Assembly: GCA_036384915.1 (NCBI GenBank)
Contig: DASVLJ010000011.1
Span: forward strand, 124,001-188,000
DNA from: PKWO01 sp036384915
GTDB taxonomy: Bacteria; Pseudomonadota; Gammaproteobacteria; Burkholderiales; Burkholderiaceae_D
Length of the DNA stretch: 64,000 bases
Direction of reading: 5' to 3'
Below the pieces are notes generated by a model that was given only the letters and a program-made list of their open reading frames with translations, did no database searches and was not told where the DNA came from. Of this stretch, positions 8,558 to 18,439 are shown one piece after another. Made by a program: the position numbers and the translations under genes. Numbering within the stretch: the first letter of the stretch is position 1; every line of letters starts with the position of its first letter.

Positions 8558-10036
8558 CTACAGGTAGTTGAACAGGGACAGGTTTGAGATCTTCACGAAG
8601 GACTGCTGTGCCGCCGTCAGCGTGGTCTGCTGTTGCGCATAGTCCGACAAGGCTTTCGCATAATCCAGTCCGGTCAGGTTTTGTATCGAAGTCGAATACT
8701 GCAGGTTCAAATTCTGTCCTTCGGTATCGAGCGAAGTCAGTTCATTGAGGCGCGCACCGATCGAGGCGCGTACCGTCAGCACATTGTTAAGCGCGCTCGA
8801 CAGATTGTTGTTGGCGGTATTGAGTCCGTTGGTCAGGTTGGTCGCGGCGGCCGCACCGGAGCCGGTCGGCGCATTAAGCAAGTTGATCAGGTTGGTCAGC
8901 GTGGTGAATATGCTCTGCTTGCCGCTCGGTGCCACCGAGAAGCTGTCGCCGTTCGAGGGCGAGCCGCTTACGTTGAATTCCAGGCCGTCGTACTGGATCG
9001 ATTGTCCGTCGACGTAGGGCTGGTTGGGCGGGGGCACCGTGGTCGAGGCTGGATTGGTCAGGTCCTTGACGGTATAGGTGGTGGGATTGGCCACGATGCT
9101 GAACTGGTCGCCCGCCGCAGCATTGCCCGTGATGGAAAATTGCGCGCCGCCCACCGTGATCGGCTGCCCCGCCTGGTAAGCCGCGCCGGTACTGAGCGTA
9201 TTCCCCGTCGTGGTATCGACCACATTGTACGTGGTGCCGCCCGCACCGAAGGTCAAGGTATAGGTGTCGCCATTCAACTGCGAGGCCGTGGCAACCGTTG
9301 CCGGGGAAATGACGGCATTGCCGGCGTTGCCTGCGCCGGCCGAAGTCTTGATGCCGGCGAACGTGACGGAATAGGTATCGCCGGTCAACGCTGCGGCATT
9401 GACCACCGAACCGCTCGAAATGACACCCGAACCGACATTGCCAGCCGTGGCGGAGGTGGTGAAGGTGCCGTTGCCGGTCACATTGTTTTCAAACACCGAG
9501 CTGCCGGAGTCGTTGATCGCCATGGTCTGCGAAGCGCTGACCTGCACCATCGTCGCACCCTGGTCGCCGTTGTATTGCGCCCCAGTCGAGGTGGCGGAGA
9601 ACGGCGCCGAGCCGCTTTGGTAGCCGGCGAACAGATAATTGCCGTTGCCGTCGCGCGTATTGGCCAGGCCGAGCAGCTGGTTGTAGCTACCCTGCAGGCT
9701 GGTCGCGATCGCCTGACGCTGTTGCAAGGTGAAGCTGCCATTGCCGGCATTGACGATGGCCGTTTGCGCGTTCTGGATCAGGGTGGTCACGCTTTGCAGT
9801 GTGGTTTCTTCCTGCGACAGCGAGTTGTTGGCATTTTTGCGGTTCGACGCATATTGCGTGTTGTCGGATTGCGCCTGGCCCACCAGCAAGGCCTGCGCGG
9901 CCGCAACGGGATTGTCGGCCGGCGTCAATACCGAGGTGCCGGAGGAAATCTGCTCCTGTTGATGAAGCAATTGCGCCTGCAGATTGTCAATCTGGGTCGA
10001 TCCGGCGGCGTAGATCATGCTGGAACTGATACGCAT
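8558..10036 (-). CDS. flgL: flagellar hook-associated protein 3 FlgL
   Basis: Junction protein (492 residues) between the hook cap zone and flagellin. Flagellin-like ends: N-terminal MRISSSMIYAAGSTQIDNLQAQL with the helix SGTSVLTPADNPVAAAQALL, and a C-terminal helical segment LTVRASIGARLNELTSLD. The middle (about 200-380) is Gly/Thr/Ser/Asn-rich and repeats the strand pattern GDTYSVTFAG / GDTYTLTFGAG, making this copy longer than enteric FlgL. Follows flgK by 13 bp. Confidence 0.95.
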   Translation of the reverse strand: MRISSSMIYAAGSTQIDNLQAQLLHQQEQISSGTSVLTPADNPVAAAQALLVGQAQSDNTQYASNRKNANNSLSQEETTLQSVTTLIQNAQTAIVNAGNGSFTLQQRQAIATSLQGSYNQLLGLANTRDGNGNYLFAGYQSGSAPFSATSTGAQYNGDQGATMVQVSASQTMAINDSGSSVFENNVTGNGTFTTSATAGNVGSGVISSGSVVNAAALTGDTYSVTFAGIKTSAGAGNAGNAVISPATVATASQLNGDTYTLTFGAGGTTYNVVDTTTGNTLSTGAAYQAGQPITVGGAQFSITGNAAAGDQFSIVANPTTYTVKDLTNPASTTVPPPNQPYVDGQSIQYDGLEFNVSGSPSNGDSFSVAPSGKQSIFTTLTNLINLLNAPTGSGAAAATNLTNGLNTANNNLSSALNNVLTVRASIGARLNELTSLDTEGQNLNLQYSTSIQNLTGLDYAKALSDYAQQQTTLTAAQQSFVKISNLSLFNYL

Positions 10037-10049
10037 TCTTTACGCTCCT

Positions 10050-12026
10050 TCAACCGAGTTCTGTCAACAACGAAGAAAACAGCGAGCTGATGGTCGACAT
10101 CAGCTTTCCCGCAGCCTGGTAGGCTTCCTGATATTTGATCAGGTTGCTCGCTTCCTCATCGAGATTCACGCCCGAGACGGCCTGCTGGGCATTGGTCGCA
10201 TTGGTCAGCGTGGTGTTGGCAGCCTGGCTCGTTGCCTGCAATTCGGCTGCCTGGTTGCCAACCGTGCTGACCATTTGCGCGTAAGCGCTCTGGATGCTGT
10301 TGGTCCCGTTGTCGAGCGTCTTGCTGGTTTGCAGCGCCGCCATCAAAACACCGTTGCGGCTGTCGCCCGAACCGCTGGTGTTCGGCCCGATCGTGAACTT
10401 GTCGTTGGCAGCCGGGCTGCCAGTTATATTCACCGACCAGCCGTTGAAGGTGATGGCCTGCCCCGCCACATAGGCGACATTGGAACCCAGCACCGCTCCC
10501 GTGGTGTTGTCGGTCACGGTATAGGTGCCCGCGTTTGGCGCGCCGTTGAATTGTATCGTCACGTTGTCCTGCAGATTCGGATAGGCCGCCGTGGCCGGAA
10601 CGCCATTGCTGCCGTAAACCGGAGTCGATGCGCCGACCGGATTGGCCAGCGGATTGACTGTGCCGGCGCTGATGACACCTGTACCGGTGTTACTGTTCGG
10701 CGCATTGGTCACGATAGGTGCCGCCATGGCGATCTGCGACGTGTTCGTCAAGGTCAAGGCAAACTGGCTTGCACCGCTGGCGGTCGGCTGGATCAGGAAG
10801 TTATCGCCCGTGGCAGGCGTTCCGGTCGCTGTGAAGGTCAAGCCGTCGATTGCCGCGGCAGGTGGGAAGGTCGCGCCGGAATACACGATCTTGTTGTCGG
10901 ACTGACGCGTCAGGTTGTACTTGGCGCCGTCGAACTGCAGCGTGTAATTGCTGTTGGTCAAGACCTTGGTATCGGTAATCGTGGCGCCGACCGTCAAGTT
11001 GCCGGTGTTGTTGGTATTCGATGTAGCTGTCGGGCTGCCAGTGGAAAACATCGCCACGCCGGGGTTGCCGTTCAAGTCCTGCCCCAGCTCCTGCTGCGCA
11101 TTGACGGTGTCGGCTACGCCGATCGCCAATTGACCGATCGTGTTTTCCGCCGGAATGAGCGATTGCGAACGGAATTGCATCAAGCCGCCGAGGCTGCCGC
11201 CGGTCAGGCTGTTTTCCGGAATCTCATTGGTGCCGCCGGGCGTGACATAGCCGACTTCGAGTTGGCTGACATTGGTCGGCGATTGCATCGTCGTCAACTG
11301 GTATTGCTTGGTGCCGACGACCAGCGGCTGCCCGTTGCCAATGTTGATGTTGTAGCCGGCCGCCCCTTCATCGACGACGGTCACGCCGACCAGTTGCGAT
11401 AGGTTGGCCACAGCCTGGTCGCGTTGATCGAGCAAGTCGTTGGGCGGCTGTCCGGCATTGCCGGCCTCTGCGTTCTGGATCGATTGATTCAGGCTGGCAA
11501 TCTGCGTCGCATAATTGTTGATGCTGGAAACCGTGGTCTCGATCTGGGTGTTGACGCCCTGGCCGATCTGCTGCAGCTGCTGGCTCGAACTCTGGAATTG
11601 CGAAGCCAGCGCCTGGGCTGCCGTAAGGATCGCTTCGCGCGACGACGAGGCGCTCGGGTCCGAGTTTGCCGTTTGCACGCTGTTGAAGAAACTCTGGATT
11701 GCCGGCGACAGCCCTGTCGTCGTGCTGGCAAACATATTGTTGATCTGCGAAATCTGCGTGTAATTCGTGTTCAAGCTCGAATACGCCGATTGCGCACCAT
11801 TTTGCTGGATTGCCAAAAAAGCATTGTATTGGCGCTGCACAGTTTGCACTTCGGCACCGGAACCAAGAAAGCCATTGCCGAGATTTTGCCCGCCGGCTTC
11901 CGCCTGGATGATGGTTTCGCGGTTAAAGCCCGGCGTATTCGCGTTGGCAATATTGTTGGACGTGACTTGCAGCCCGATCTGGGCTGCCGCCAGTGCACTC
12001 TGACCGACACTAAGTATGCTGCTCAT
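10050..12026 (-). CDS. flgK: flagellar hook-associated protein 1 FlgK
   Basis: 658 residues; first hook-filament junction protein. The N-terminus MSSILSVGQSALAAAQIGLQVTSNNIANANTPGFNRE is the rod/hook/HAP signature, and the C-terminal SGVNLDEEASNLIKYQEAYQAAGKLM is diagnostic of FlgK. The central variable region (about 330-560) is Thr/Asn/Gly-rich and resembles that of FlgL (NYTLQFDGAKYNLT / NVTIQFNGAPNAGTYT), suggesting repeated beta-strand modules. It has its own sigma-28 promoter, consistent with late expression. Confidence 0.96.
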   Translation of the reverse strand: MSSILSVGQSALAAAQIGLQVTSNNIANANTPGFNRETIIQAEAGGQNLGNGFLGSGAEVQTVQRQYNAFLAIQQNGAQSAYSSLNTNYTQISQINNMFASTTTGLSPAIQSFFNSVQTANSDPSASSSREAILTAAQALASQFQSSSQQLQQIGQGVNTQIETTVSSINNYATQIASLNQSIQNAEAGNAGQPPNDLLDQRDQAVANLSQLVGVTVVDEGAAGYNINIGNGQPLVVGTKQYQLTTMQSPTNVSQLEVGYVTPGGTNEIPENSLTGGSLGGLMQFRSQSLIPAENTIGQLAIGVADTVNAQQELGQDLNGNPGVAMFSTGSPTATSNTNNTGNLTVGATITDTKVLTNSNYTLQFDGAKYNLTRQSDNKIVYSGATFPPAAAIDGLTFTATGTPATGDNFLIQPTASGASQFALTLTNTSQIAMAAPIVTNAPNSNTGTGVISAGTVNPLANPVGASTPVYGSNGVPATAAYPNLQDNVTIQFNGAPNAGTYTVTDNTTGAVLGSNVAYVAGQAITFNGWSVNITGSPAANDKFTIGPNTSGSGDSRNGVLMAALQTSKTLDNGTNSIQSAYAQMVSTVGNQAAELQATSQAANTTLTNATNAQQAVSGVNLDEEASNLIKYQEAYQAAGKLMSTISSLFSSLLTELG

Positions 12027-12053
12027 GGTTGGATGTCTCCGTATCTCTTTCCA

Positions 12054-12080
12054 TTAACGGCATCGCCACGGCTAACTTGA
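12054..12080 (-). promoter_or_regulatory. sigma-28 (FliA) promoter of flgKL
   Basis: On the minus strand TCAAGTTA (12080-12073), an 11-bp spacer and GCCGTTAA (12061-12054) match the FliA pattern TAAAGTTT-N11-GCCGATAA. It ends 27 bp upstream of the flgK start, in the only sizeable gap of the flg operon downstream of flgD. Confidence 0.7.
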
Positions 12081-12147
12081 CCCACCGAATACCGCACCGA
12101 ATTGCAAAAAGTTGTTACACCAATTGTCGAAGTGACCAGCTTGTCAA

Positions 12148-13002
12148 TCAGACCAGTGTGCGATTGATGATGTTACTCAACTTTGCGGCGTAATGCGGGT
12201 CCGTTGCATATCCCGCTTTCTGCAAGCCCTGCGCAAAACTCGTCGCATCATGCGAGTCGTTGATTACGTGCCCATAACGTGGATTGCTGGCCAGCATGGT
12301 GGCGTAATCCTTGAATGCGTCGCCATACGAATCATAGGCGCGAAATTTTTGTATCACGGTACGCGGGACGCCATTGATGTATTCCGTCGTCGGCGCGCTC
12401 ACGGTTTTTCCGGTCCAGCCGGCCGTGGCCTTGATGCCGAACAGGTTATGGCTGGCGCTGCCGTCCGCTGCCCTGATTTCGTGCTTGCCCCAGCCGCTCT
12501 CCAGCGCCGCCTGGCCCAGCATGAATTTGGCCGGAATGCCGGTGGCACGGCTCGCCGCTTCCGCGTGCGAACGCATCGTATCCTGGAATGCCTTGACGTG
12601 CGGCGCCTGGTTTTTGGGCCCCGTACCTGTTTGAATTGGAGCCTTGCCTGCGGTATCCGGTTCCTCGAGTTGGCTGATTTTCCCGCCGCCGCGACCATTC
12701 GGATTTTGCGACATCTGGCGCACCAGCACGTCGGCCAGGCCGATACCGCGATTGGCGATCTTCTGGCTCATCTGCTCATCGAGCATGGACGTGAACATCT
12801 TGCTCTGGTCGCTATCGGTGATGCCGTCTTGCGGCGTAGCATCGCGCATGCTTTTCATCATCATGTTGACGAACAAGGCTTCGAATTGCTTGGCCGTGGC
12901 TTTCAGCGCCTCGGGCGAATTCTGCTTCGCGGCAACACGCAAATCAGACAGGTTGTTGGCATCGAGCGCGAGATTATTCGCGGCATTGGACGAGCGGATC
13001 AT
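12148..13002 (-). CDS. flgJ: flagellar rod-assembly protein / muramidase FlgJ
   Basis: 284 residues in two domains. The N-terminal rod-binding part (about 20-105) contains KQFEALFVNMMMKSMRDATP and MFTSMLDEQMSQKIANRG, the rod-capping segment. The C-terminal glucosaminidase domain (about 135-284) has QAALESGWGKHEIR with the catalytic Glu and HNLFGIKA, and digests peptidoglycan locally so the rod can pass. The dual-domain form is typical of beta- and gammaproteobacteria. Lies 9 bp after flgI. Confidence 0.95.
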   Translation of the reverse strand: MIRSSNAANNLALDANNLSDLRVAAKQNSPEALKATAKQFEALFVNMMMKSMRDATPQDGITDSDQSKMFTSMLDEQMSQKIANRGIGLADVLVRQMSQNPNGRGGGKISQLEEPDTAGKAPIQTGTGPKNQAPHVKAFQDTMRSHAEAASRATGIPAKFMLGQAALESGWGKHEIRAADGSASHNLFGIKATAGWTGKTVSAPTTEYINGVPRTVIQKFRAYDSYGDAFKDYATMLASNPRYGHVINDSHDATSFAQGLQKAGYATDPHYAAKLSNIINRTLV

Positions 13003-13011
13003 GATGGCTTC

Positions 13012-14109
13012 CTAGATGATGTCCAGTTCGGCGCGCAGCGAACCTGCCGCCTTCATCGCCTGCAAAATCGATAGCAAGTCTTGCGGTGTGGCGCCGATCG
13101 CGTTAAGCGCCTTGACCACGTCGGACAACGATGCGCCGCCCTTCAGCATCAGAACTTGGCCGCTGTCTTTGGCCACTTCGATCTGCGGCGCTACGGCCGC
13201 GCCCGCCGCGGACGGCGGCGCTTCGGAATTGACCACCACGGATAGGCTGCCGTGCGCCACGGCGCAAGGCTCGAGGGTTACCGAAGTGTTCATCACCACC
13301 GAACCCGTGCGCGCATTGATGACCACCTTGGCCACCTGGGCGGCAGGCGTCACGTTGACGCTTTCCAGGGCCCCGAGGAAAGCAACGCGATCGTCCGGAC
13401 CCGCCGGCGCCTTGACGCGAATCACCCGCGCATCCTGTGCCGCCGCGGTATCGGGTCCGAAACGCTGGTTCAGCGCATCGACCACGCGGCTGGCGGTCGA
13501 AAAATCCGACTGGTTCAACTCGAGGAAAACCAGGTTGCCCTGCCCCACTGCCGAGGGCACGGCGCGTTCGACCGTGGCACCGTTGGAGATACGCCCTACA
13601 CTCAAATGGTTGGGCGTGACCTTGGCGCCGGGCGGCGCACCGCCCGTGGTGCCGACCAGCACGTTGCCCTGCGACATTGCATAGACCTTGCCATCCGCGC
13701 CTTTCAAGGGCGTCATCAAGAGCGTGCCGCCGGACAGGCTCTTGGCATTGCCCATCGAGGAAACCGTGACATCTAGCGTCTGCCCCGGCTGCGCGAACGG
13801 CGGCAGCGAGGTCGTCACGACCACGGCCGCCACATTCTTTAATTGCAGATTGGCGATTTCGATGGCAGAGAGATTGGTGCCCATCTGCTGCAGCATGTTC
13901 ACTACGCTCTGGATAGTGAACGGCGTCTGCGTCGTCTGGTCGCCGCTGCCGTCGAGGCCGACCACGAGGCCGTAGCCGATCAACTGGTTTTCACGCACGC
14001 CCTGGATGGCGGCAAGATCCTTGACCCGCTCGGCTTGGCTGCACAGGGGCAGCATGATGCACAACAGGAAGGTTGCGAACTTGATCAGGCAGCGATTGAG
14101 GTGTTTCAT
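13012..14109 (-). CDS. flgI: flagellar P-ring protein FlgI
   Basis: 365 residues with a Sec signal peptide (FATFLLCIMLPLCSQA). The mature start ERVKDLAAIQGVRENQLIGYGLVVGLDGSGDQT is the FlgI hallmark. Polymerises in the periplasm around the rod at the peptidoglycan layer with help from FlgA. Length is normal. Confidence 0.97.
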   Translation of the reverse strand: MKHLNRCLIKFATFLLCIMLPLCSQAERVKDLAAIQGVRENQLIGYGLVVGLDGSGDQTTQTPFTIQSVVNMLQQMGTNLSAIEIANLQLKNVAAVVVTTSLPPFAQPGQTLDVTVSSMGNAKSLSGGTLLMTPLKGADGKVYAMSQGNVLVGTTGGAPPGAKVTPNHLSVGRISNGATVERAVPSAVGQGNLVFLELNQSDFSTASRVVDALNQRFGPDTAAAQDARVIRVKAPAGPDDRVAFLGALESVNVTPAAQVAKVVINARTGSVVMNTSVTLEPCAVAHGSLSVVVNSEAPPSAAGAAVAPQIEVAKDSGQVLMLKGGASLSDVVKALNAIGATPQDLLSILQAMKAAGSLRAELDII

Positions 14110-14127
14110 GTTCCTATCCCATCCACG

Positions 14128-14787
14128 TCAGAACGGCGCCAGGCTTTGCACGAAACGCGACAGTTCCGACATCAGCTCGGCAACGTCGTAGTGGCTGTTG
14201 GTGCGGTATTCCACGCGCGCATCGGCCACGTCCGTCGAGGATACCGTGTTGCCGACAATAGCCGAAGGGCTGACAACGCCGGAAAAGCGGACGTATTCGG
14301 TGCTTTTGTCGAGAGCGATCTGCTTCTCGCCGCTGACCACGAGATTGCCGTTGGCCAGCACGTCGACCACAGTCAGGCCCATGGTGCCGGTGAAATTGTT
14401 GCTCGAAGTGATGGCCCCGGCATCGCTGAATTTGTTCCCCGACGACGCCGCGAAGGAAAGCTTGTTATTGGTCGAACCAAGCAGCGTGGGCGCAGCGACG
14501 GCGACACTGCCTGCCTTGGTGTCGGTATTCGCATTGGTCTTACCGGCCTTGGTGTTTTCGTTGATCGTCATGATCAGCAGGTCGCCTACGGCGCGGGCGC
14601 GGTAGTCCTCGAACAGCGGGCGATAGCTGGCCGTCTGGAAGATCGCGCCATTGCCCGGCTGCGGCGGCGTTCTCTCCGGCAGCGTCGTGGTCGGATGCTG
14701 CACGACGGTGGGCGGGGTCATGGAACAGCCGCAAACCAGGCCGGCTGCAAGAAGGAAGAGCGCGGCAATTTGCAATCGGGCGTTCAC
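14128..14787 (-). CDS. flgH: flagellar L-ring lipoprotein FlgH
   Basis: 219 residues. Signal peptide with lipobox LVCGC (Cys at about 21), then the family stretch YRPLFEDYRARAVGDLLIMTINENTKA and the C-terminal YVRFSGVVSPSAI. Forms the outer-membrane bushing of the rod. The start is GTG at 14787, preceded by a good GGGGGAAA site; no better ATG exists in frame. Confidence 0.95.
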   Translation of the reverse strand: MNARLQIAALFLLAAGLVCGCSMTPPTVVQHPTTTLPERTPPQPGNGAIFQTASYRPLFEDYRARAVGDLLIMTINENTKAGKTNANTDTKAGSVAVAAPTLLGSTNNKLSFAASSGNKFSDAGAITSSNNFTGTMGLTVVDVLANGNLVVSGEKQIALDKSTEYVRFSGVVSPSAIVGNTVSSTDVADARVEYRTNSHYDVAELMSELSRFVQSLAPF

Positions 14788-14801
14788 GATGTTTCCCCCA
14801 A

Positions 14802-15584
14802 TTACAGTTGCGCCAGTGTCTGCAACATCTGATCCGAAGTCGTGATCGCCTTGCTGTTGAGCTCGTAGGTGCGCTGGGTCTGGATCATATTGACCATCTC
14901 CTCGACCACGTTGACATTCGAAGTTTCGATGTAGCCCTGCTGCAGCGTGCCGGTGCCGTTGGAACCGGGGGTGTTGGTGGCAGCATTGCCCGAAGCGCTG
15001 GTTTCGGAATACAGATTGTCGCCCAGGCTTTGCAAGCCGGCGTTATTGATAAACGTAGCCAACTGCAGTGTGCCGACCTGGGTAGTGGCGGTCGATCCCG
15101 GCTGCGTCACCGACACCGTGCCGTCCGAGCCGATGGTCACGCTCAAGGCATTGGCGGGAATCGTGATTGCCGGCTGCACAGGAAAGCCGCTGGCGGTCAC
15201 GAGTTGGCCTTGATTATTGGTCTGAAACGAGCCGTCGCGCGTATAGGCGGTCGTGCCGTCGGGCATCAGCACTTGAAAAAAACCGGCTCCGCTGACGGCC
15301 ACATCGAGCGGATTATTGGTCTGCTGCAGGTTGCCCTGGTCGAACATGCGTTCGGTGGCCACGGTCCTGACACCGGTGCCGAGTTGCAGCCCCGAAGGCA
15401 ATTCGGTTTGCTGCGACGATTGTGCGCCGGGCTGGCGCACGGTCTGATACAGCAAATCCTCGAACACCGGGCGCGCACGCTTGAAACCGCCGGTGCTGAC
15501 GTTGGCCAAGTTGTTGGAAATGACGTCCATCGCAGTCTGCTGCGTTTCCATGCCGGTCTTGGCGATCCATAGCGAGCGTATCAT
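14802..15584 (-). CDS. flgG: flagellar distal rod protein FlgG
   Basis: 260 residues: MIRSLWIAKTGMETQQTAMDVISNNLANVSTGGFKRARPVFEDLLYQ is the diagnostic FlgG N-terminus, and the C-terminal EEMVNMIQTQRTYELNSKAI forms the other half of the paired coiled coil. Builds the distal rod beneath the P- and L-rings encoded next to it. Confidence 0.97.
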   Translation of the reverse strand: MIRSLWIAKTGMETQQTAMDVISNNLANVSTGGFKRARPVFEDLLYQTVRQPGAQSSQQTELPSGLQLGTGVRTVATERMFDQGNLQQTNNPLDVAVSGAGFFQVLMPDGTTAYTRDGSFQTNNQGQLVTASGFPVQPAITIPANALSVTIGSDGTVSVTQPGSTATTQVGTLQLATFINNAGLQSLGDNLYSETSASGNAATNTPGSNGTGTLQQGYIETSNVNVVEEMVNMIQTQRTYELNSKAITTSDQMLQTLAQL

Positions 15585-15621
15585 GTGTTTCTCCAGTAAA
15601 TTCTTGATTCAGCGCCGTCGG

Positions 15622-16362
15622 TCAACTTAGCGTGTACAGCTGTTCGGCTGTGGTTTCGGTCGTCTCCGCCGTCTTCAGCATGCTCATGTGCAGGTCGAAC
15701 TGGCGCGACAGGTTGATCATGTTGACCATGGCGTCGATCACGTTGACATTGCTGCCTTCAAGCGCCCCGCCCTGCACTTTCACGTTAGGGTCGGCGTCGG
15801 CCGGCGCACCGTTCTTCGTGCGGAACATGCCGTCGTCGCCGCGCACCAGGGTTTGCGAAGGCGGATTGACCAGCTTCAAGGTGCCCAGAATGCTCACGGA
15901 GGACGGCGAAGTCGTGGTGTCGATGGAGGATACCGTGCCGTCGGCGCCGACCGCGATCTGCAGGTCAGGCGGGATGCTGATCGGCCCATCGACACCGAGC
16001 ACGGTCTGGCCGTTTTGGGTCTGCAATACGCCGTTCTCGCTGGTCTTCAAGGCGCCGTTGCGCGTGTAAGCCTCGCTGCCGTCGCTCATCTGTACGGCAA
16101 TCCAACCATCGCCCTGCACGGCGACATCGAGCGGCCGTCCGGTCTGCTGCGTAACCCCGGCGGAGAAATCGCTGCCGACCGTGGCGTCGACCACGAAGCT
16201 GCGGGTAGGCAAACCGTCGCCGACGATAGGCACGGCACGAAAAGCGTCGATCTGCGCGCGAAAGCCGGTAGTCGTCGCATTGGCCAGATTGTTCGAGGTC
16301 GTGGCCTGCTGCTCCATGGTGTGCTTGGCTCCGCTCATCGCGGTGTAGATCAGACGGTCCAT
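15622..16362 (-). CDS. flgF: flagellar proximal rod protein FlgF
   Basis: 246 residues; starts MDRLIYTAMSGAKHTMEQQATTSNNLANATTTGFRAQ, typical of FlgF, and ends with the conserved VNMINLSRQFDLHMSMLKT segment. Rod protein one step proximal to FlgG. Normal length; 37 bp before flgG. Confidence 0.95.
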   Translation of the reverse strand: MDRLIYTAMSGAKHTMEQQATTSNNLANATTTGFRAQIDAFRAVPIVGDGLPTRSFVVDATVGSDFSAGVTQQTGRPLDVAVQGDGWIAVQMSDGSEAYTRNGALKTSENGVLQTQNGQTVLGVDGPISIPPDLQIAVGADGTVSSIDTTTSPSSVSILGTLKLVNPPSQTLVRGDDGMFRTKNGAPADADPNVKVQGGALEGSNVNVIDAMVNMINLSRQFDLHMSMLKTAETTETTAEQLYTLS

Positions 16363-16396
16363 GTTCGCTCCCCGGTCTTCCTTCTTTCCTCAAGCA

Positions 16397-17683
16397 TCAG
16401 CGCAAGGTCACCAGGGTTTGAACCAGTTCGTTCTCGGTCTTGATGGTCTGGGCATTGGCCTGGTAGTCTTCCTGCGCCGTAATCATGTTGACCAACTGCG
16501 AAGTCAGGTCGACATTGGAGTTTTCCGTCGCCGACGACTGGACCACGCCCAGGTTGCCGCTGCCTGGCGTGCCCACCAGGGCAGCGCCGGACGTGGCAGT
16601 GGCGGCCCATTCGTTGTTGCCGAGGTTTTGCAAGCCGTTCGGGTCCGTGAAATTGGCCAGTGCGATCTGCCCCAGGGTATGCGACTGCCCATTGGTATAG
16701 CTCCCGATGATGGTGCCGTCGGGGCTCGCCGAGAAACTCGACAATTGCCCCGACGTGTAGCCATCCTGCTTGAGCACGCTGGTAGCATCGAGCGCGCCGT
16801 ATTGCGTGGTGCCGGTGAAATTGAGCGCGATACCCGCGGGGGTATTGGTGCTTCCCAAAGGCGAGATCGCGCCGGAGCTGACCTTCAGATTGGTCAATTG
16901 AATCGGCTGCGGGCTGGCGGTCGTATCCAATGTGCCGGCATTGGTGAAGGTCAGCGTGCCCATCGCCGTCGGCGGCGTGGCGCCGCTGACTTCCTTCGAA
17001 TCGAGCGAGGCATACACATTCCAGGTCGCCTCCGTGCCGGCCGGTGCGCTTGCCGTCGGGCCGGTCTTCACGTAATAGGTTTGCAGAGTATGCGCATCGC
17101 CCAGCGAATCGTAGATCGTGACAGCGGACGAATAATTGTAGGTCGTCGGATCGCTGATCGAGAACGGTGTCGTGACGGGAATCGTATCTTGCGAATTGAG
17201 ATTGAGTTGAACCTGGATCTTGCCGGTCGCCGAAGGCGCAATGTTGGCCGTATTGATCTGCAGATCGGTGGTCGAACCTGTCTGCAGCACGCCCGCCGCG
17301 TTCACTGCATAGCCTTGCAGACGGTCGCCGCTCGAATTGGTGATGTAGCCGTTCTTGTCGAGCTGGAACTGGCCATTGCGCGTATACGTAATCGAGCCAT
17401 TGTGGCTCATCTCGTAAAAGCCGCCGCCGTTGATGGCGATGTCGAGCGGATTGGACGACGAGGTGATATTGCCCTGGGTGAATTGCTGCTCGACCGTATT
17501 GACCTGTACGCCGATACCGATCTGGCTCGCCCCCGCGCCGGTGAGCGAATTGGCATACACGTCGGCAAACAAGGTTTCGGATGACTTGAAGCCGACCGTG
17601 CTCGAGTTGGCGACATTGTTGCCGATGACGGAAAGATTCTGGGTGCTGGCTTCCAAGCCGCTCAATCCCTGTTCGAAGCTCAT
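16397..17683 (-). CDS. flgE: flagellar hook protein FlgE
   Basis: 428 residues; N-terminus MSFEQGLSGLEASTQNLSVIGNNVANSSTVGFKSS, the FlgE-specific YxMSHNGSITYTRNGQF segment (about 90-110), and a C-terminal VNMITAQEDYQANAQTIKTE helix. Forms the flexible universal joint whose length FliK measures. Preceded by AGGAGAA. Confidence 0.97.
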   Translation of the reverse strand: MSFEQGLSGLEASTQNLSVIGNNVANSSTVGFKSSETLFADVYANSLTGAGASQIGIGVQVNTVEQQFTQGNITSSSNPLDIAINGGGFYEMSHNGSITYTRNGQFQLDKNGYITNSSGDRLQGYAVNAAGVLQTGSTTDLQINTANIAPSATGKIQVQLNLNSQDTIPVTTPFSISDPTTYNYSSAVTIYDSLGDAHTLQTYYVKTGPTASAPAGTEATWNVYASLDSKEVSGATPPTAMGTLTFTNAGTLDTTASPQPIQLTNLKVSSGAISPLGSTNTPAGIALNFTGTTQYGALDATSVLKQDGYTSGQLSSFSASPDGTIIGSYTNGQSHTLGQIALANFTDPNGLQNLGNNEWAATATSGAALVGTPGSGNLGVVQSSATENSNVDLTSQLVNMITAQEDYQANAQTIKTENELVQTLVTLR

Positions 17684-17741
17684 GTTGTTCTCCTAATGCC
17701 TGCCGGCGCTGCTGAAAGTGTTTGCTGTTTGACTTCTTGAA

Positions 17742-18413
17742 TCAATAAACCTGAACCACGCTCGCGAGGTCGATCGAGCTGCCGCTGGAAAGGTTGAGAT
17801 TGACGCCCGAGCTGCCGGAGGATACCGATTGCACCGTACCGTAGCTCAAGGGGGTGGCACTGTCCGTCGACTTGCCGCCCGTGGTCGTGGTTACGCTGAA
17901 GGTGTAATTGCCGTCGGGCGCCTTGGCGCCGCTCGAAGTTTTGCCGTCCCAGGCCAGCGGCACCACGCCGGCCGATTGCTGCCCCAAGTCCAGGGTATCG
18001 ACGGTCTGCCCCGAGGCATTCTTGATCGCCACCGAGACATCGCCGGCGGCGGTCGCCAGGCTGATGCCAAACGGCGCCGAGCCGTTCGACAGCGTCAGGG
18101 TATTGCCGGCCGTGAGCACGCCGTGGCCTATCATCGAGGTCGCCTGCAGGGTCTGGCTTTGCTGGTAGCTCGAGATCAGCGATTGCAGGGTCGTATTCAT
18201 CGTGTCGATGCCGCTCACCGTCGACAATTGCGCCAGCTGGCTGGTCATTTGCGCGTTGTCCATCGGGTTCAGCGGGTCCTGGTTTTGCATCTGCGTCACC
18301 AGGAGCGTCATGAACTGGTTTTGCGCCGCCTGGGCAGTCGAGGTAGTTGTCGCTTTCGGATTCATCGCCGTCAATAGCGCATTCGACACGGTGTTATTGG
18401 TCAATCCGGACAT
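17742..18413 (-). CDS. flgD: flagellar hook assembly scaffold FlgD
   Basis: 223 residues. The N-terminal region has AQNQFMTLLVTQMQNQDPLNPMDNAQMTSQLAQLSTVSGI, the FlgD cap signature; the C-terminal part contains the FLIL/Ig-like repeat with PLAWDGKTSSGAKAPDGNYTFSV. Caps the growing hook and is discarded afterwards. Separated from flgC by about 260 bp holding a palindromic element instead of the usual short gap. Confidence 0.95.
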   Translation of the reverse strand: MSGLTNNTVSNALLTAMNPKATTTSTAQAAQNQFMTLLVTQMQNQDPLNPMDNAQMTSQLAQLSTVSGIDTMNTTLQSLISSYQQSQTLQATSMIGHGVLTAGNTLTLSNGSAPFGISLATAAGDVSVAIKNASGQTVDTLDLGQQSAGVVPLAWDGKTSSGAKAPDGNYTFSVTTTTGGKSTDSATPLSYGTVQSVSSGSSGVNLNLSSGSSIDLASVVQVY

Positions 18414-18439
18414 GGCTTGCTCCTTCAGATTTCGATTAT